Assembly: GCF_020921035.1 (NCBI RefSeq) | Contig: NC_063150.1 | Coordinates: forward strand, 7,688,001 to 7,752,000 | From: Rhodamnia argentea | Lineage: Eukaryota > Streptophyta > Magnoliopsida > Myrtales > Myrtaceae | DNA length: 64,000 nucleotides | Direction: 5' to 3' | Part shown: in pieces, positions 44,776-60,559 of the stretch | Numbering within the stretch: position 1 is the first letter of the stretch | How the letters are laid out: each line of letters begins with the position of its first letter | Position numbers and translations under genes: made by a program | The notes under the pieces: model-generated | Databases searched by the model: none | What the model saw: only the letters and a program-made list of their open reading frames with translations | What the model was told of the DNA's origin: nothing

Positions 44776-47700
44776 TCAATGGCGGAAAGTCTTCACAGCT
44801 TGCTCAATCCGCCGCCGACAAAGTGGACAATTTGTCAAGTGCGATGAGCATGTTGTACAGCAACACATATGCCCACATCTGTTGAAGAAATGCATATAGC
44901 ATGCCAAGCACAAGTTAAGAAGTCATCCAGAAGCAGTAAAGATAAAACCCCTTAGAAGGTTTGATTATACTCCAATATGCGCTAGGGGAGAGATGCTTGT
45001 TTTTTTTGGTCATGGATAAAAGTTATACGCCTCCAGTTGGGGTTTATTTCATTTATGTTTTTGACAGATACCACGACAGGGATTTATAATGTTGAGTATC
45101 CATTTATCCAATTAAGAAGGTGCAATTGCCAAACAGCATTTTGCCAATTAGAACCCACGCCCCAGAAAGCTTAAGCATCGGAGGCCGAAACTTACAACAC
45201 AAAAGTTGGCAGATTAAAGCGGACCATAGGTATACACCCTTTTTTTTTTTTCTTGAGACCATAGGTGTATTCTAAAGCTACTAAATGTTACAAGAAGAGT
45301 ACACAGGTATGTGCATGCTATCTTGCTAATTATGTGCACTGCAAAGCCTGCACATGGAAATTAACCTTCTATTGCCTAAAGGTCATTCCAATATGGGACA
45401 AAATACAAATGCACTATCGACAGATTACTCTAATAACATCTATCCAATAAAGAAAAGATTGCTTACGGGACAAAGACGGAATTGTACTCCTGCTCAAGGC
45501 ATATGACACAAAGATCTGGCATTGAACGGTCTCTCTTGGCACTGTCTGGCGCATTCTTGGTCTTTTCATCTGTTCCTGAGAAAGAATCATAACCATCAGT
45601 ACATGAACAGATCATATGTTTTAAGTAACAATTATGTAACACAAAGTTACCTTCAGTATCCTGTCCTGATCTCCTAGCAGCAGCTGCAAGAACCCTGCAT
45701 GGAGAGGACTTAACCAACATTATGCAGAAAGAGAACAATAACCAAGATATGCTACTGATAACCAATCAGTCTCCAGAAGGAAAAGCACCTGATTTATTAC
45801 CAATAGAAAACAAAAAAAAAAAAAATCTGAAGTATGACTAGGAAAGAAATCGAGAAAACAAATAAGAGGAAAGACATTCAGAAGAAGCAGAAGAGGCATT
45901 TGAGAACCAACCAGAGACCACCCAGCAAAGATAGCAATTTGAGCTAGGTAACATAAAAAGGTCAAATATCTGAATATCAATCAGCATGAGGAAGAAACAT
46001 TAAACTAGCAATTGTCTTGAAAGACAACTTCTTGATTTCATATTAATCAGAAGGGTCCTGTCATCCACAACCGGATTTTATACAACGACAATTGTGTAAG
46101 CTGACAACATGAATGTAAGCCACATTATCGTCCTATTTGACAGAAGCACTCAAAAAACAAATCAAGACCGGAAAGTTGATACTGTCCTCGTCCTCAAACA
46201 ACAAAGAAATGATCATGTGAGAACCTAACTTTATCTACTGCTGTTTTACCGGTGTGTCTTTCCCCGATAATTAATTGCGGCAAAATGAATTGCATCACCT
46301 CACAGTGCTCGACTCTGGTTGCTCGACAAAGGTGTGTTTGACTCCAACACTCACAGCTGCCCGGAAACTTGACAGAAATTTTGATAGTCAATGATGTTCT
46401 GATGTTCGTAATCGAAGATGAGTCACACAACGGAAGACATTCACGGTAGAGGTTGTTAGGGTTTTAAAAGGACCAAACTGGTATATCTCGCTAAAGACAA
46501 ATGATGACGAACACTGAAAACAAATGGGATGAGCTCGTCAGAGACAAATACGGAGGATGAGCTCATGGCCAGGACTGCTTGCGACGATGATGACGGAAGG
46601 CGGATAGAGACGAAGAAGAACAATGGCCCACAAGAGAGAAATTGTAGCAGACAGAGGAAGGTCATACGGTGGTGACTGGTGGCGGCGAGCATAGGAGAAT
46701 GCACAACTCTCCAGATCTGGATGACCTGGGTCGGCGACAAGCTCCTCCTGATGACGAGAAATAATAACGAAGAGAGAAGACAGCAAGGGACAAAGCTCGA
46801 GTCCTTGCCAGAGAAGAAGATTATGATGCGTTACTGAAGATGGGCTCAAAAAAATAACAGTGAGTGACTGAGTATAGCTTGAAACAGAGAACACGATAGC
46901 TGGCTTGATGGAGAAGACGACAAAAGCCCTTCTGTTTTTTCTTATTACTAGCAGCAAGAAAAAACAGCTGTGTTTTGGCATTCTAGGGTCTTTATTTGGG
47001 TCCTCTCTCTTGATGACTAATAATATATAGATGTTCGGCAGAGAGCAAGAGAAATTCAGAGGTACATCTTTACCAAGTAGATTAATGAAAGGGTACATAA
47101 GATCGCTCGATTTATAGGGCAGGAGAGATACTAACAAAATCCTAATTTCCTTACTCATGACTACCTATTAGCTCCTGACTAATATCCATTATATACTTCA
47201 ACAGAACACATGTAGTTAAGAAGAATATAAGTCGAAAAGAAGAGGAAGCAATAAAGAACATCTTCAAATAAAACTTTGATGTTGACAAATAGAATGCAAG
47301 TGTGAAGAGAAGGAAATAGCTAAATATATCTCCAGCCAAAAGTCCAGTTTAAAACAAAATAAAATTGGTCTACGATTTTGTGAGCTGCAAAAAATAGCCA
47401 TCCCATGTTAGTCACTGGCACAGAACTTATGGCTGGCAGTTATTATCCGTATATGGCAGATTCATGTTATGTCCAGTCCACCAAATACTTCAGGGCATCT
47501 AGACAAATGAAGAAAAAGCAACAACTGATAATTTCGACAAACCAGTGCCTTCCATTTCTAAAAGTACAAGCTTCACTAGATATACCTTCGCTGCAGTTCC
47601 CAGCGTCGCTTTCTATCCATGATGTATTGGATAGCTCGTTTTGTAATCAAACAAATGCCGAATACTGTAAACCCTACGGAAGCATACCTATACCACCTGT

Positions 47701-50700
47701 TCAAACTCCTAGTCAGCATGCATTTGAAAGAACGAGAGAAATTTAAGATGCCGCAGCTGTTCACTGAAATAATTACCTAGCCCATTTGCCAAGATTTGAA
47801 ATCAGCTGGTCAATAGTTTTTGGAGATACATAAAAGGGCCCTTTGTATGGTCTCTGGATCCGCACCGTCCCAATATCATCTTTGACGGCCTGACTTCAAG
47901 CAAAGAAGCAAACATGGTAAATTCACAGAAGAAACGATATCAAACGGATGAAGAGTGAGAAATGCCTCGACAAAGTAGATAACTTGACTCTTGTACTCCG
48001 TAATTATTTGCATCTGTACAGGTTGCACCCCCTGGTGCTCTTCAATGAAGCTACCCCAGTTCATCGATATATATACAGGACTTTCGTTTTTGTTTGATAG
48101 GTAAGTATAGAATTTGAAGTACTGGATTTACAACTTGAAGCATTCAGGAGCACCGTACTAACTCACTTAAGACAACCTAAACTCATAAAAGCGTTGCCAT
48201 ACTATACATGATGACTACACCAGATGCAGTGACTTAATTCTTCAGACGCTTAAAATGCTCATACAGAGAAATGTAGCGATATTTTTCTAGTGTGTTAGTA
48301 ATTTCTCGGTTGCTACATTAGTTTGCACTTTTTTAATTATTAGCTTTAGCTATTGAGTTCAAGCCTCCCCATCGGAGGGGGTTCAAATGTAAGTTACCTT
48401 CACTACATAACTGATTAGAAATTAATTTAGAGAGGTTAAAATATAAGTTACCTTCACTGCACAGCTGATTAGCAATTAATTTAGAGAAAAGCCAGTGGTT
48501 GGTTATTAGCTAAGTAACACATATCTTCCCAAAAATCTACGAGGGTCATATTTCAATAAACTGCGGACTTTCCTAGTAAGTGACTATTTTTATCCTAATG
48601 ATGGTACAAGCAATAGACAGTAACATCCCTTCCTAAGGAGGAGACAGGAAGATGTACATTGATTCTTTCAAAGCTGCCCTCTCCACAAATTGAATGATTG
48701 GGCTTAGTATGAAATTATGATTAGTCAGACTCAGTCAGAAATCAGCTTTGAGAAGAAAATTCATGCAGCCCAGTTCTTTTGGAGTAGCAACAAATTTACA
48801 CAATCAGCGGCCATTGCTCTCCACCATATTCATTTTGTAGATAGGTTTATCTTCTTTGCGAGAATAATGCACTATATTGACCACCATAGGCTCTAACTCC
48901 CAAATAAGTTCAATAAATCAAACGTGGCATTACTCTGCAGTTAGCTCCGTAAAATGCTCATAAAATCATGTGCCCCTAAGTCTGAGAGATTGATGTCTTT
49001 GTAATGGGAGATAAAATCAGCATTATCAACTGAACAATAACGTGAAGAGATTGACGTCTTTCCTAGTAAGTGACTATTTTTATCCTAATGATGGTACAAT
49101 CAATAGACAGTAACATCCCTTTCTAAGGAGGAGACAGGAGGATGTACATTGATTCTATCAAAGCTGCCCACTCCACAAATTGAATGATTGGACTTAGTAT
49201 GAAATTACAATTAGTCAGACTCAGTCAGAAATCAGCTTTGAGAGGAAAATTCATGCAGCCCAGTTCTTTTGGAGTAGCAACAAATTTACAAAATCAGTGG
49301 CCATTACTCTCTACCATAGTCATTTTGTAGATAGGTTTATCTTCTTTGCGAGAATAATCCGCTATATTGACCACCATAGGCTCTAACTGCCAAATAATTC
49401 AATAAATCAAACGTGGCATTAATCTGCAGTTGGCTCCGTGCAATGCTCATAAAATCATGTGCCCCTAAGTCTGAGAGATTGATGTCTTTGTAATGGGAGA
49501 TAAAATCAGCATATCAACTGAACAACAACGTGAAGAGCATGCTAGCATAATGTGAGTTATTAACTCACAGTTCATATCTGAGAGTACAAGTTGGTTTTAC
49601 TACATCATAGGCTTAAGGAGATGTTTTCCTATCATTCGTTCAACATTACAAAATCTTATTCAACAGCAGCCTCCAGTTAAGACACAGCATCCAGTTTCCA
49701 GTGAGTACACCCAGCCTCAAGCAGACCCATTGAATTGCAGTTCATCCCAAAGCATTGAAGTTACAACAGAAACGATACTCATGACACTATCCTCAGTCGC
49801 TTCATTGATACTCAGCCAGATCCAATATTTCACATTAATAATCACATCATAAGAAATACATAAGGACTACTTGAAAGGCCAAATAAAACTGCATATCAAT
49901 TGACAACACATTGGTCAATCCATCATCGTCACACAAGTGGCTGTCGAGTTGCCAATGTTTCATTTTTCAGCATATAACAGCACCAGCTCATTAAACTCCA
50001 TGAGATGGCAGAAAACTTACCTCACCGACAACAGTCAAGGAGGAACCAACAGGAAGAACGCGCTCAATCCTCTTGACTCCAAGCATCTGGAATATAAAAA
50101 GAAAAAAAAGAAGGTGAATAGATAAATAAGAGAGAATCAAATGAATCCTCAATAAGCTTGGCTTATAGTCCATCAACAACATATTTGCTGAACAGGAAGC
50201 CATGAGACAGACAAACCTTGAGACCCTGAAGATAATCTAATGTTCCTCGTACAAGAGATCGTCCAGACTCTTCAAACACTTCGCTTGCAATGTTTAGTTC
50301 AAAACCTGAGGCTCCTCGGGCCCCCACCACATGCACGCGGCCAGTACCATCATCCTATGCATATGCACAAGAAATAATAAAGGCATATATTTAGATCGTC
50401 ATTTGGACATAGAGCAGAAAGCAAGATGTTCTCAAAGAAAACAAGAGAAGGCTCCAATCTTTCTAGACAAGACCAACTCGTGACCAGTCAGCTATGCAGT
50501 CAATATAAGCAAACTTACTTGGACCACCAAATCAAAGTGAACAAGAAAGTTAAGAAAAGCATGAGAGAGCAGCCATTCCTCACCAGGTACCAGGGAACTT
50601 CTTTACTCATAGATAGCATCAACGCAGAGTCTTGAATCCAAGAACCAGCATCATTGTGCTTCAAAAAGTGTTGCTCTGCCTGAGAACAAGCCAACAACAT

Positions 50701-51937
50701 TAGTAATCCCATAGGGTAGAGCATAACAAAGCACAAATAAGCAAGTATTAGAATCAAGGGAAAGCTCATTACCGTCTCCTCCACTATCACACCTCGCAGA
50801 CCACTATACTCACAATTAACTGGCGTGTCAGAGCCCACTCTTCCACAAAGTGTGACAACCAAAGGCAACACCTTAGATTCCTTATCCAAAAGCTGTGCTG
50901 TTCCAGGCAAAGGGAATGCATAAAACCATTTTCTGGATAAGTTTAAGTAAACAGGCACCAATTCATTTCAGCTGCTACAAGCAGTTGTACTGTTAAGAAA
51001 AAAGGAATTGCACTCAATGTGGAAAATGAGGCGTTTGAATAGTCAGAGCTTGTTTCCTGATTTCTTGATGAAAAATATGTTCAGAGTACTCCAATGAATA
51101 CAACAGCAGCTACAAGAAGATGGAAAAGTATTTCAAAAGAATATAGGCAGGATGATGGAAGTTTCCCTCCTCCCTTCACGTCATGGCTGACTGAGGGAGG
51201 GTGTGCCTCCACAACCCCCAACATAAAAAAAGAACCACCCCACCCCAGGCGGCCAATTCTGCAAGATATGTAACTGTACATTTTTTGTGCCTTGCCCTGT
51301 GTCAGGTAAATGCAAAATTCATTTATCTCACCCCCTAAACTGACTTTCTAGGTTCGCCGCTCCTTTAGGCCTCAAAAACTCGCATGAATTTGACAAAAGA
51401 GATGGCCATCTCCAAAATGCTGCAGTCGTAAGATTACAAATTTCCAAATTTCTTCGACGGAGTACCACAGCAAGAATGCCGGAAAGCGAACCCAATTCCT
51501 TCAATTGGTTCACGGCACATTCATGGCAAGTCATAAACCACTCAGTCCAGGAGAGACAATAAGAACAAGGAGGGAGAAACAGAGATCATTCTCCAAGACC
51601 TCGAAAGTGCGCTTACCTAATTCCTTCAATTGGTTCACCCGAAAAACACACTTCAAAGCCTCTGCATCCCTGCGACAAGATTCAAAACCGACACTTATAC
51701 CAAACCAATGAAAACCCTCAACAGCACATCGACAATTAGTCACGGAACGTCTTTTTTATCGGACTGCCGACCTTAGCTAAACTTGAAATCCATAAAATTC
51801 AAACAAAAGCTCAAAATTCCACTCCATCTGAGGTAATTCGGCAGCACGTGAAGTACACATTACCTTCCACTGCTTCTGCCCAGAAGGTACAGAGCAGCTG
51901 CGCTCAAGCAACAACTCAGACCACCCCAAGGAATCAT
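44776..51937 (-). CDS. SP1: Chloroplast outer-envelope E3 ubiquitin ligase SP1 (11 exons)
   Basis: Exons (minus): 51937-51864, 51669-51617, 50897-50773, 50679-50584, 50354-50217, 50086-50021, 47889-47777, 47696-47586, 45694-45651, 45575-45467, 44878-44776; all phases agree and give 343 aa, the length of Arabidopsis SP1. The N-terminus MIPWGGLSCCLSAAALYLLG is the first membrane segment; a GIDE-type intermembrane domain follows (GRVGSDTPVNCEYSGLRGVI; EVPWYL; KRIERVLPVGSSLTVVGE). The second membrane segment is YASVGFTVFGICLITKRAI (about 226-244). A C-terminal RING finger starts CVIC (296-299), with PCGHMCCC and CPLC (327-330). SP1 ubiquitinates TOC import proteins for proteasomal removal (CHLORAD). 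Introns 6 and 8 are long and hold repeats. Confidence 0.95.
46454..47203 (-). mobile_element. Solo-LTR-like sequence in SP1 intron 8
   Basis: Read on the minus strand, 750 bp begin TGTTGAAGTATATAATGG and end CCCTAACA, the TGTT...AACA termini of an LTR. An internal TATAAAT followed by a T/C-rich leader resembles a Copia-type U3-R. No internal retrotransposon region or clear 5-bp target duplication was found (flanks GAGGT and GAACA), so this is tentative. A 206-codon frame across it has no recognisable content. Confidence 0.45.
48571..49540. repeat. 490-bp tandem duplication in SP1 intron 6
   Basis: TCCTAGTAAGTGACTATTTT occurs at 48571 and 49061 and the following about 480 bp are nearly identical, with only scattered substitutions and small indels. 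It enlarges the 2.1 kb intron 6 (47890-50020) without touching an exon. Confidence 0.95.
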
Positions 51938-52108
51938 GTGGAAGCAATCCCGACCTCTTTCCTAACCATGAAATAAAACGAAGCCGAGGAACCCGAGCAA
52001 GATCAACCCGAACAAGCCAGAGAGCTACGACGAGACCTCCTGATTTCGCGGCGATAAGAAGGCGAAACCGGCACAAACGCCCTCGTTGAACGCAAGGGCA
52101 CGAGATCG

Positions 52109-52141
52109 CAAAGGAGGAAGAAGAAGAAGAAGAAGAAGAAA
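52109..52141. repeat. (GAA)n microsatellite near the SP1 promoter
   Basis: About ten GAA/GAG triplets (TTC on the SP1 strand), 170-200 bp upstream of the SP1 start codon and probably within its leader. Confidence 0.85.
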
Positions 52142-52256
52142 CGATCGAAGAATTGGGCGGGGAGAGAATCGGATGCGATGAGTGGGAGGTGGGGATGAAG
52201 GAACTGTCTGTGTGGAGAGAGAGAGTACCTTGGGAAGCACGGACATGATTCCTTTT

Positions 52257-52428
52257 CTTTGTTTCATTTCGAAAAAATATTTTTACGAAAATCATCAATT
52301 CTATCACTTACAAATATAAATAAATAAATATTTTTTTATCTGAAATATAATTTCAAGCATATAAATAATTATTTTTAATAAAATATTTTTCGAATAATTT
52401 ATTTTTCAGGAAACAAATGAATCATTAA
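52257..52428. mobile_element. TTTGTTTC-family foldback MITE upstream of SP1
   Basis: Complete small element: the left end TTTGTTTCATTTCGAAAA is matched by the inverted right end TTTTTCAGGAAACAAATGAA. It lies about 320 bp upstream of the SP1 start. Confidence 0.65.
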
Positions 52429-52851
52429 AAAAAATGAAAAAAGTATTACATTCTTAATTGGCATATAATTTAATTATTCTCATTGTATATTTGAAGCCAG
52501 AATTAGGTATATGCAAATTAAGTTTCATGTTAAAAGGGTGGTTCCATTTGAGCGGTTGGTGACTTTTTTGTCTCCTCCGGGTTGCATATTTAATCACTAA
52601 TTTTCAAGAGATCATAAGACTTAACTTTCGATCTGCTATTACAATTCGGTTTTAGGGACCCTTTCATGATCTTACATGAAATCGATTTTTATGACTTTGG
52701 GTTTATGGAAATTAAGAAATGGGGCTTGCACTTTGTCGATCTCTTCAATGCCACAACCGTGAACCTTCTATATATTATAGTGAAAGAGAGCTTATGCATA
52801 GTTAATATGTTTTTATAACCTTAGATTGTCTACCGTCTAAGGAACTCGATA

Positions 52852-53063
52852 CGGAAAAAAGACTCTAAACATTGAGATAAGCTCCATCGTCGAGAGGAAA
52901 ACAGCCCGAATCACCAGTTAAAGCCCCTAAATAACCGATCGGTGATAAAGGAGGCGGGGGTGCATATATAGCTAAGAGGTTTGTCTAGAAGCGACCATCC
53001 TTGAAAGAATGCGCGACCACCATCGATCGAGCGCTCTTGCACCGAAGATGAACGGGGCTAAGG
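52852..53063 (+). pseudogene. Nuclear copy of plastid 23S rRNA fragment (NUPT)
   Basis: Phrases of plastid 23S rRNA follow each other in the right order: GGAAAAAAGACTCTAAAC, TTGAGATAAGCTCC, CGTCGAGAGG, CCCCTAAATAACCG, GTGATAAAGGAGG, CTAGAAGCGACCA, CCTTGAAAGA, GATCGAGCGCTCTTGC and GAAGATGAACGGGGCTAA. About 210 bp of the middle of the gene are covered. Several differences look like C-to-T or G-to-A decay. It is a dead insertion, not an rRNA gene. Confidence 0.88.
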
Positions 53064-54224
53064 CGAAAATGATAGAAGAATTAAATCTTTTAAATATGGA
53101 CCGAAAGGTCATTGAGTTAGCAAATGAATATTATTAAAGAAAAGATAATCGAGAAACTAATAATTCTGTTTTGAGTATATCGCGATACTATTGTAGATGT
53201 GAGCTTATCAACAGGAGTTAATCTTCAATAAGGCACTAGCGCATACCCTAGGGTGATCATCACCACATGCATCTCACATCTCAGCACAATGAAACCGGTA
53301 ACCCGCCAAGCTATCATATGTCGCCAAACTTCTTGATGCTCTTAATGTTCGTTCTCTACGTTGTTATTTTGCTTGTTTTCCTTTAGTTGACCCATTTTTT
53401 TACCACAAATTAATTGTCCGATTGACATGGTTGTATTTACATTCAAATAATGGCAACGTTCCTATCTCGCTTGTGTTAGTTTTACTTACCTAGAGGGAAA
53501 AGGCTACTAAATAGGGCTCATACACGTAGTTTTCATATGCAAGACTCGAATTTTACGCAGGAGAACGTGTTAAGAAATATGTTATGGGTTATTATGGACG
53601 GCATATTAAGAAAAATATAGAAGCCCGAGAGGCCAAACCAAGAAGGGCAATTCTATTAGAAAAAAGGAAAAATAAATATCGAATATAGTTCTATCGGGTG
53701 CATCAAAATTTATTTGGTAATCGTCATATTAAGTATTTCAATGTAACATTTTTTTTTAGCTAAATCTGCATAGATCAGATTTATCAAAATCGTTAATCAC
53801 ATGCAAATCCCGTTTATGTCTTGTAAAAATCAACCTTTGTGATTGCTCGTGACTAATTGACCAAGATCTTATGTAAGTATTTTTTTTTTTCTGGAATTTG
53901 ATTGTACCTTATGTATTATTCAATTTTAGTTGGAAAAAGAAGGAAAGCAAGAAGTTAGGGCTAATTATCCACCATTAATCAAAAATAAAAAAATTAAACA
54001 TTAGTACATTATTCAAATTAGAAAATAGCGAGTCGTAAAATCTGGATTAAGTGAAAAATCAATGGCAATACTGTAATTTTCAGGACAAACTTGCTAGATC
54101 CCCTCCTTCTCTCTCCTCCTTAAACCCTTCGAAGCAGCAGGCAGAGCAAACGAGAGGCGAGAGCAAGCCCTGAACTAAAACCCCTCGCTGCTCCGCCACA
54201 CCCACTCTCTCTCCGCCGATTTCA

Positions 54225-58106
<3,882 letters not shown>

Positions 58107-58462
58107 GCTGAAATTCTCAAAATTTCAATTCGTGAAAAAATCCTGGGTTTTGAGATGCAAAGTTCGGCAACTACTTTCATAGCCTGCAGGTTTACTTCTG
58201 ATGTTTATGCAGAGGATTATTTGTAGCAATTGGTAGTGGTGTGATAAAGTGAACTAGGAGGAAGCTCAGCTGAAATGTTACTTTGATTGCAAAGCTTAGA
58301 TTCTTGCACATGATTTTGCTCTTCTAATAATTCATAACTGCATTTGTCCTGTGTAAACAACGTTTTTCTTTGAGCTGTAGCATGGATATATATCTCTCCT
58401 CTCCATGGTTACATTCGTTGGTTAGTAGAAATTTGGAGACCCATAGGCAAGTGTGTTGTAGT

Positions 58463-58468
58463 AATAAA
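58463..58468 (+). terminator. Possible poly(A) signal of EF-Tu
   Basis: AATAAA about 357 bp after the stop codon; plausible 3' UTR length, but unproven. Confidence 0.35.
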
Positions 58469-58534
58469 TTGCATCCTTCTGGCTTGAAGCTCGTGGTTAC
58501 TATTCGATTGTTATTATCTCCATGAATAGGGCGA

Positions 58535-58724
58535 GTGAGCTTGTGGTACTACAGCACAGGGTGCGTGCCGCGATCCCACAGGATTCCAGTTATTCTTATT
58601 CCGATAGTCTGTGTGTCATTATTCCCAGGGCTTGACAATCTTACTAATAACTTTTGTGATGATGCACCGGATCCGCCGGAGCCCGATGCAAGGTTCTTAT
58701 GGGGTGATGTTACGGCCTAAAAAT
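58535..58724 (+). other. Coding-like fragment, weak relation to the right-edge array
   Basis: A short frame contains GLDNLTNNFCDDAPDPPEP. This resembles VDNLLHHFRDDAPRP in the tandem fragment at 60838-61218. The match is short and the surrounding residues do not align, so it may be chance. Confidence 0.25.
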
Positions 58725-59398
58725 CCATGATTGAACCCAAGATTAAGAGTTTTTGTGTAATTATGTCTGGATGCAATGTTTCTTTCTATAATCCCATATT
58801 ATTGCACTCCGTGCTTTACTCTCCGAAGCTGAGTATTCTAATCATAAGTATTTCAGGCGATAGAAATTGATTCAGAGGTTCATCATGATCAACGACCTTC
58901 AGTGATGGTAATTACATGGGTGAGTTAAATTACCAAATCAAAGTCGCGATAGCAACCGGACAGCAATGAGGATGAGGCCGTCAACAATATCCCACGCCTC
59001 TGGCATTGATGGCTTCACGCATAGAGAGAGAGAAAAGAATTCTAGAGAGAGAATTAAGTGAAGCAGAGTTCAAAACAGAGTAAGAGAGAGAGAGAGAGTG
59101 AAGTGAAACAGAGTCGGTGGATCTGAACAAAAACAGAGCGTAAGAGAGCGAAGTATACTCGAGTTTGGAAAAACTGAATTTTGAGTGTTCACCTTATCTC
59201 ATCGAATGATATATATGAATGCCAGGTGGGAACAAAGCATATGGACATGCAACAGAACATTGCAAAAAGCTTCCACGACCAAATTACAAAAATAAAAACA
59301 CTGCAAAAACTTCTTACTCCACGATATGTAACATGATAATGTGACATGTTAATCATTTTTTCATAAACATCCATCAAGTTAATTTAAGAAAGGTGATC
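58725..59398. other. Intergenic, no gene seen
   Basis: Includes GA-rich runs (59020-59100), the longest a (GA)n at 59083-59098. No coding support. Confidence 0.5.
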
Positions 59399-60010
59399 CA
59401 GATTCAGAATTACAAAGCCTGTGCATAAGATTACAAGTATCATCCAAATTCATCTCAAATCGGACACATGCATAACATGTGCGAATGAGAGAACTAGGCT
59501 AGTGTATTTGTAATAATAAATTGCATGAATCCAACTTGAATATAGTGAAACCGTGTGCTTCACCACATGTACTAGTGCAAATATGTTGATATTGCAACGT
59601 AGTGTTCCCGCTGTTTTGATAAGCTTAGTGGATCCTCAAACTATCTTAAATATCCTATGTAACCCTTCTATCGACCAAGCATTTTATGTTGATATGAACT
59701 ATTAGCTCTACTCTCTTTGTACGTCAGCTAGCCTATCATCCAATTGACTACTATGGACATGATTTAAATAGAATCAAATTCTTCAGATCATCCATATGAC
59801 TAGTATGTACATGATTTAATTAAAATCAGTCTATTTACCGTTCATGTTGCATGAAAATTGCACGACTATTTTAAAATTTTTATTTCTTTTTTTTTTCCTA
59901 CATTAAATCGATCCATCATCCATAAAAGTTCACTATCTCAATGAATGCTTGACACAAAAACTCACCTTCTCTTCATCAAATTTTCTGTAGTTGAAGACCA
60001 TTTCCACTGT
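59399..60010. repeat. Partial unit of the right-edge tandem array
   Basis: Shares phrases with later units: CATGTGCGAATGAGAGAACT, ATTGCACGACTATTTTAAAA, and CATCCATAAAAGTTCACTAT followed by CAATGAATGCTTGACA. It lacks the middle of the unit. Confidence 0.6.
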
Positions 60011-60139
60011 ACAGGTTACGAAGAAACCTAGACTACGAGAACCGAAGGCGTTCTTTGATCGAGACGAGAGGGTCTCCTCCACATATGAAGAATTGTCGTC
60101 CAGGAAGCTTTGTGGAAAGTTGGAAACTGCAAAGTGCAA
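59966..60139 (-). pseudogene. Exon-like fragment of an unrecognised gene
   Basis: On the minus strand an open frame ends CTVEMVFNYRKFDEEK and is followed by GTGAGT, a perfect donor. A related frame with the same ending and donor lies at 63822-64000. Upstream residues (SSRSKNAFGSRSLGFF) do not match the other copy. I do not recognise the family. Likely a remnant. Confidence 0.35.
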
Positions 60140-60559
60140 ACTGGAAGAGGCGGAAAATTTGAGTCACTTTGGGTAACTTATAACGTGATGATCAGTGGCA
60201 AAACCCATAATGGTGATCAAATCTGAAATGGCCACAACATTATAGAAGAAAATGAATATCATAACATTAAAGAAAATCAATTATTGGATCTCTAATTACC
60301 AAAGTGTCTCTGAACGAGTAGAATAAAAACTAAAGGGATGGATGGCCACTGTCATCAAATTAGGTATGGGAATGTCCCATACCATTTTCTAACAATAATA
60401 ATTAACATTTTCTTTCTTACCATAACAAGAGTGTAATAAATATAGTTGTTGTATGACTAAAATTGTAGTGTTAGCTCGTTAGCCACAAGATAAGGCTCAA
60501 AAGGATTGTAATGAAAATGGGCAAAAATCATATCTTTGGATGTCCAAAATGATAACAAC

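Larger units (their letters stand above)
51938..54224. other. Intergenic between divergent SP1 and EF-Tu genes
   Basis: Holds the SP1 leader side with a (GAA)n run, a foldback element, the plastid rRNA fragment and about 1 kb of AT-rich sequence without a gene. The last 130 bp before 54225 are CT-rich EF-Tu leader. Confidence 0.55.

Noticed and set aside
46538..47158. 206-codon minus-strand frame in SP1 intron 8
   Set aside because: Lies within the LTR-like sequence and an intron; no recognisable domain; SP1 exons on both sides join correctly without it.
52025..52267. 80-codon minus-strand frame upstream of SP1 (MSVLPKVL...)
   Set aside because: Leader-like Leu/Ser-rich translation of TTC repeats; SP1 has a well supported start at 51937. 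It could act as an upstream ORF, but nothing shows that it is transcribed.
52852..53063. Functional rRNA gene or mitochondrial insertion
   Set aside because: Only about 210 bp with many substitutions. The phrase order and wording fit plastid 23S best, so it is recorded as a NUPT.
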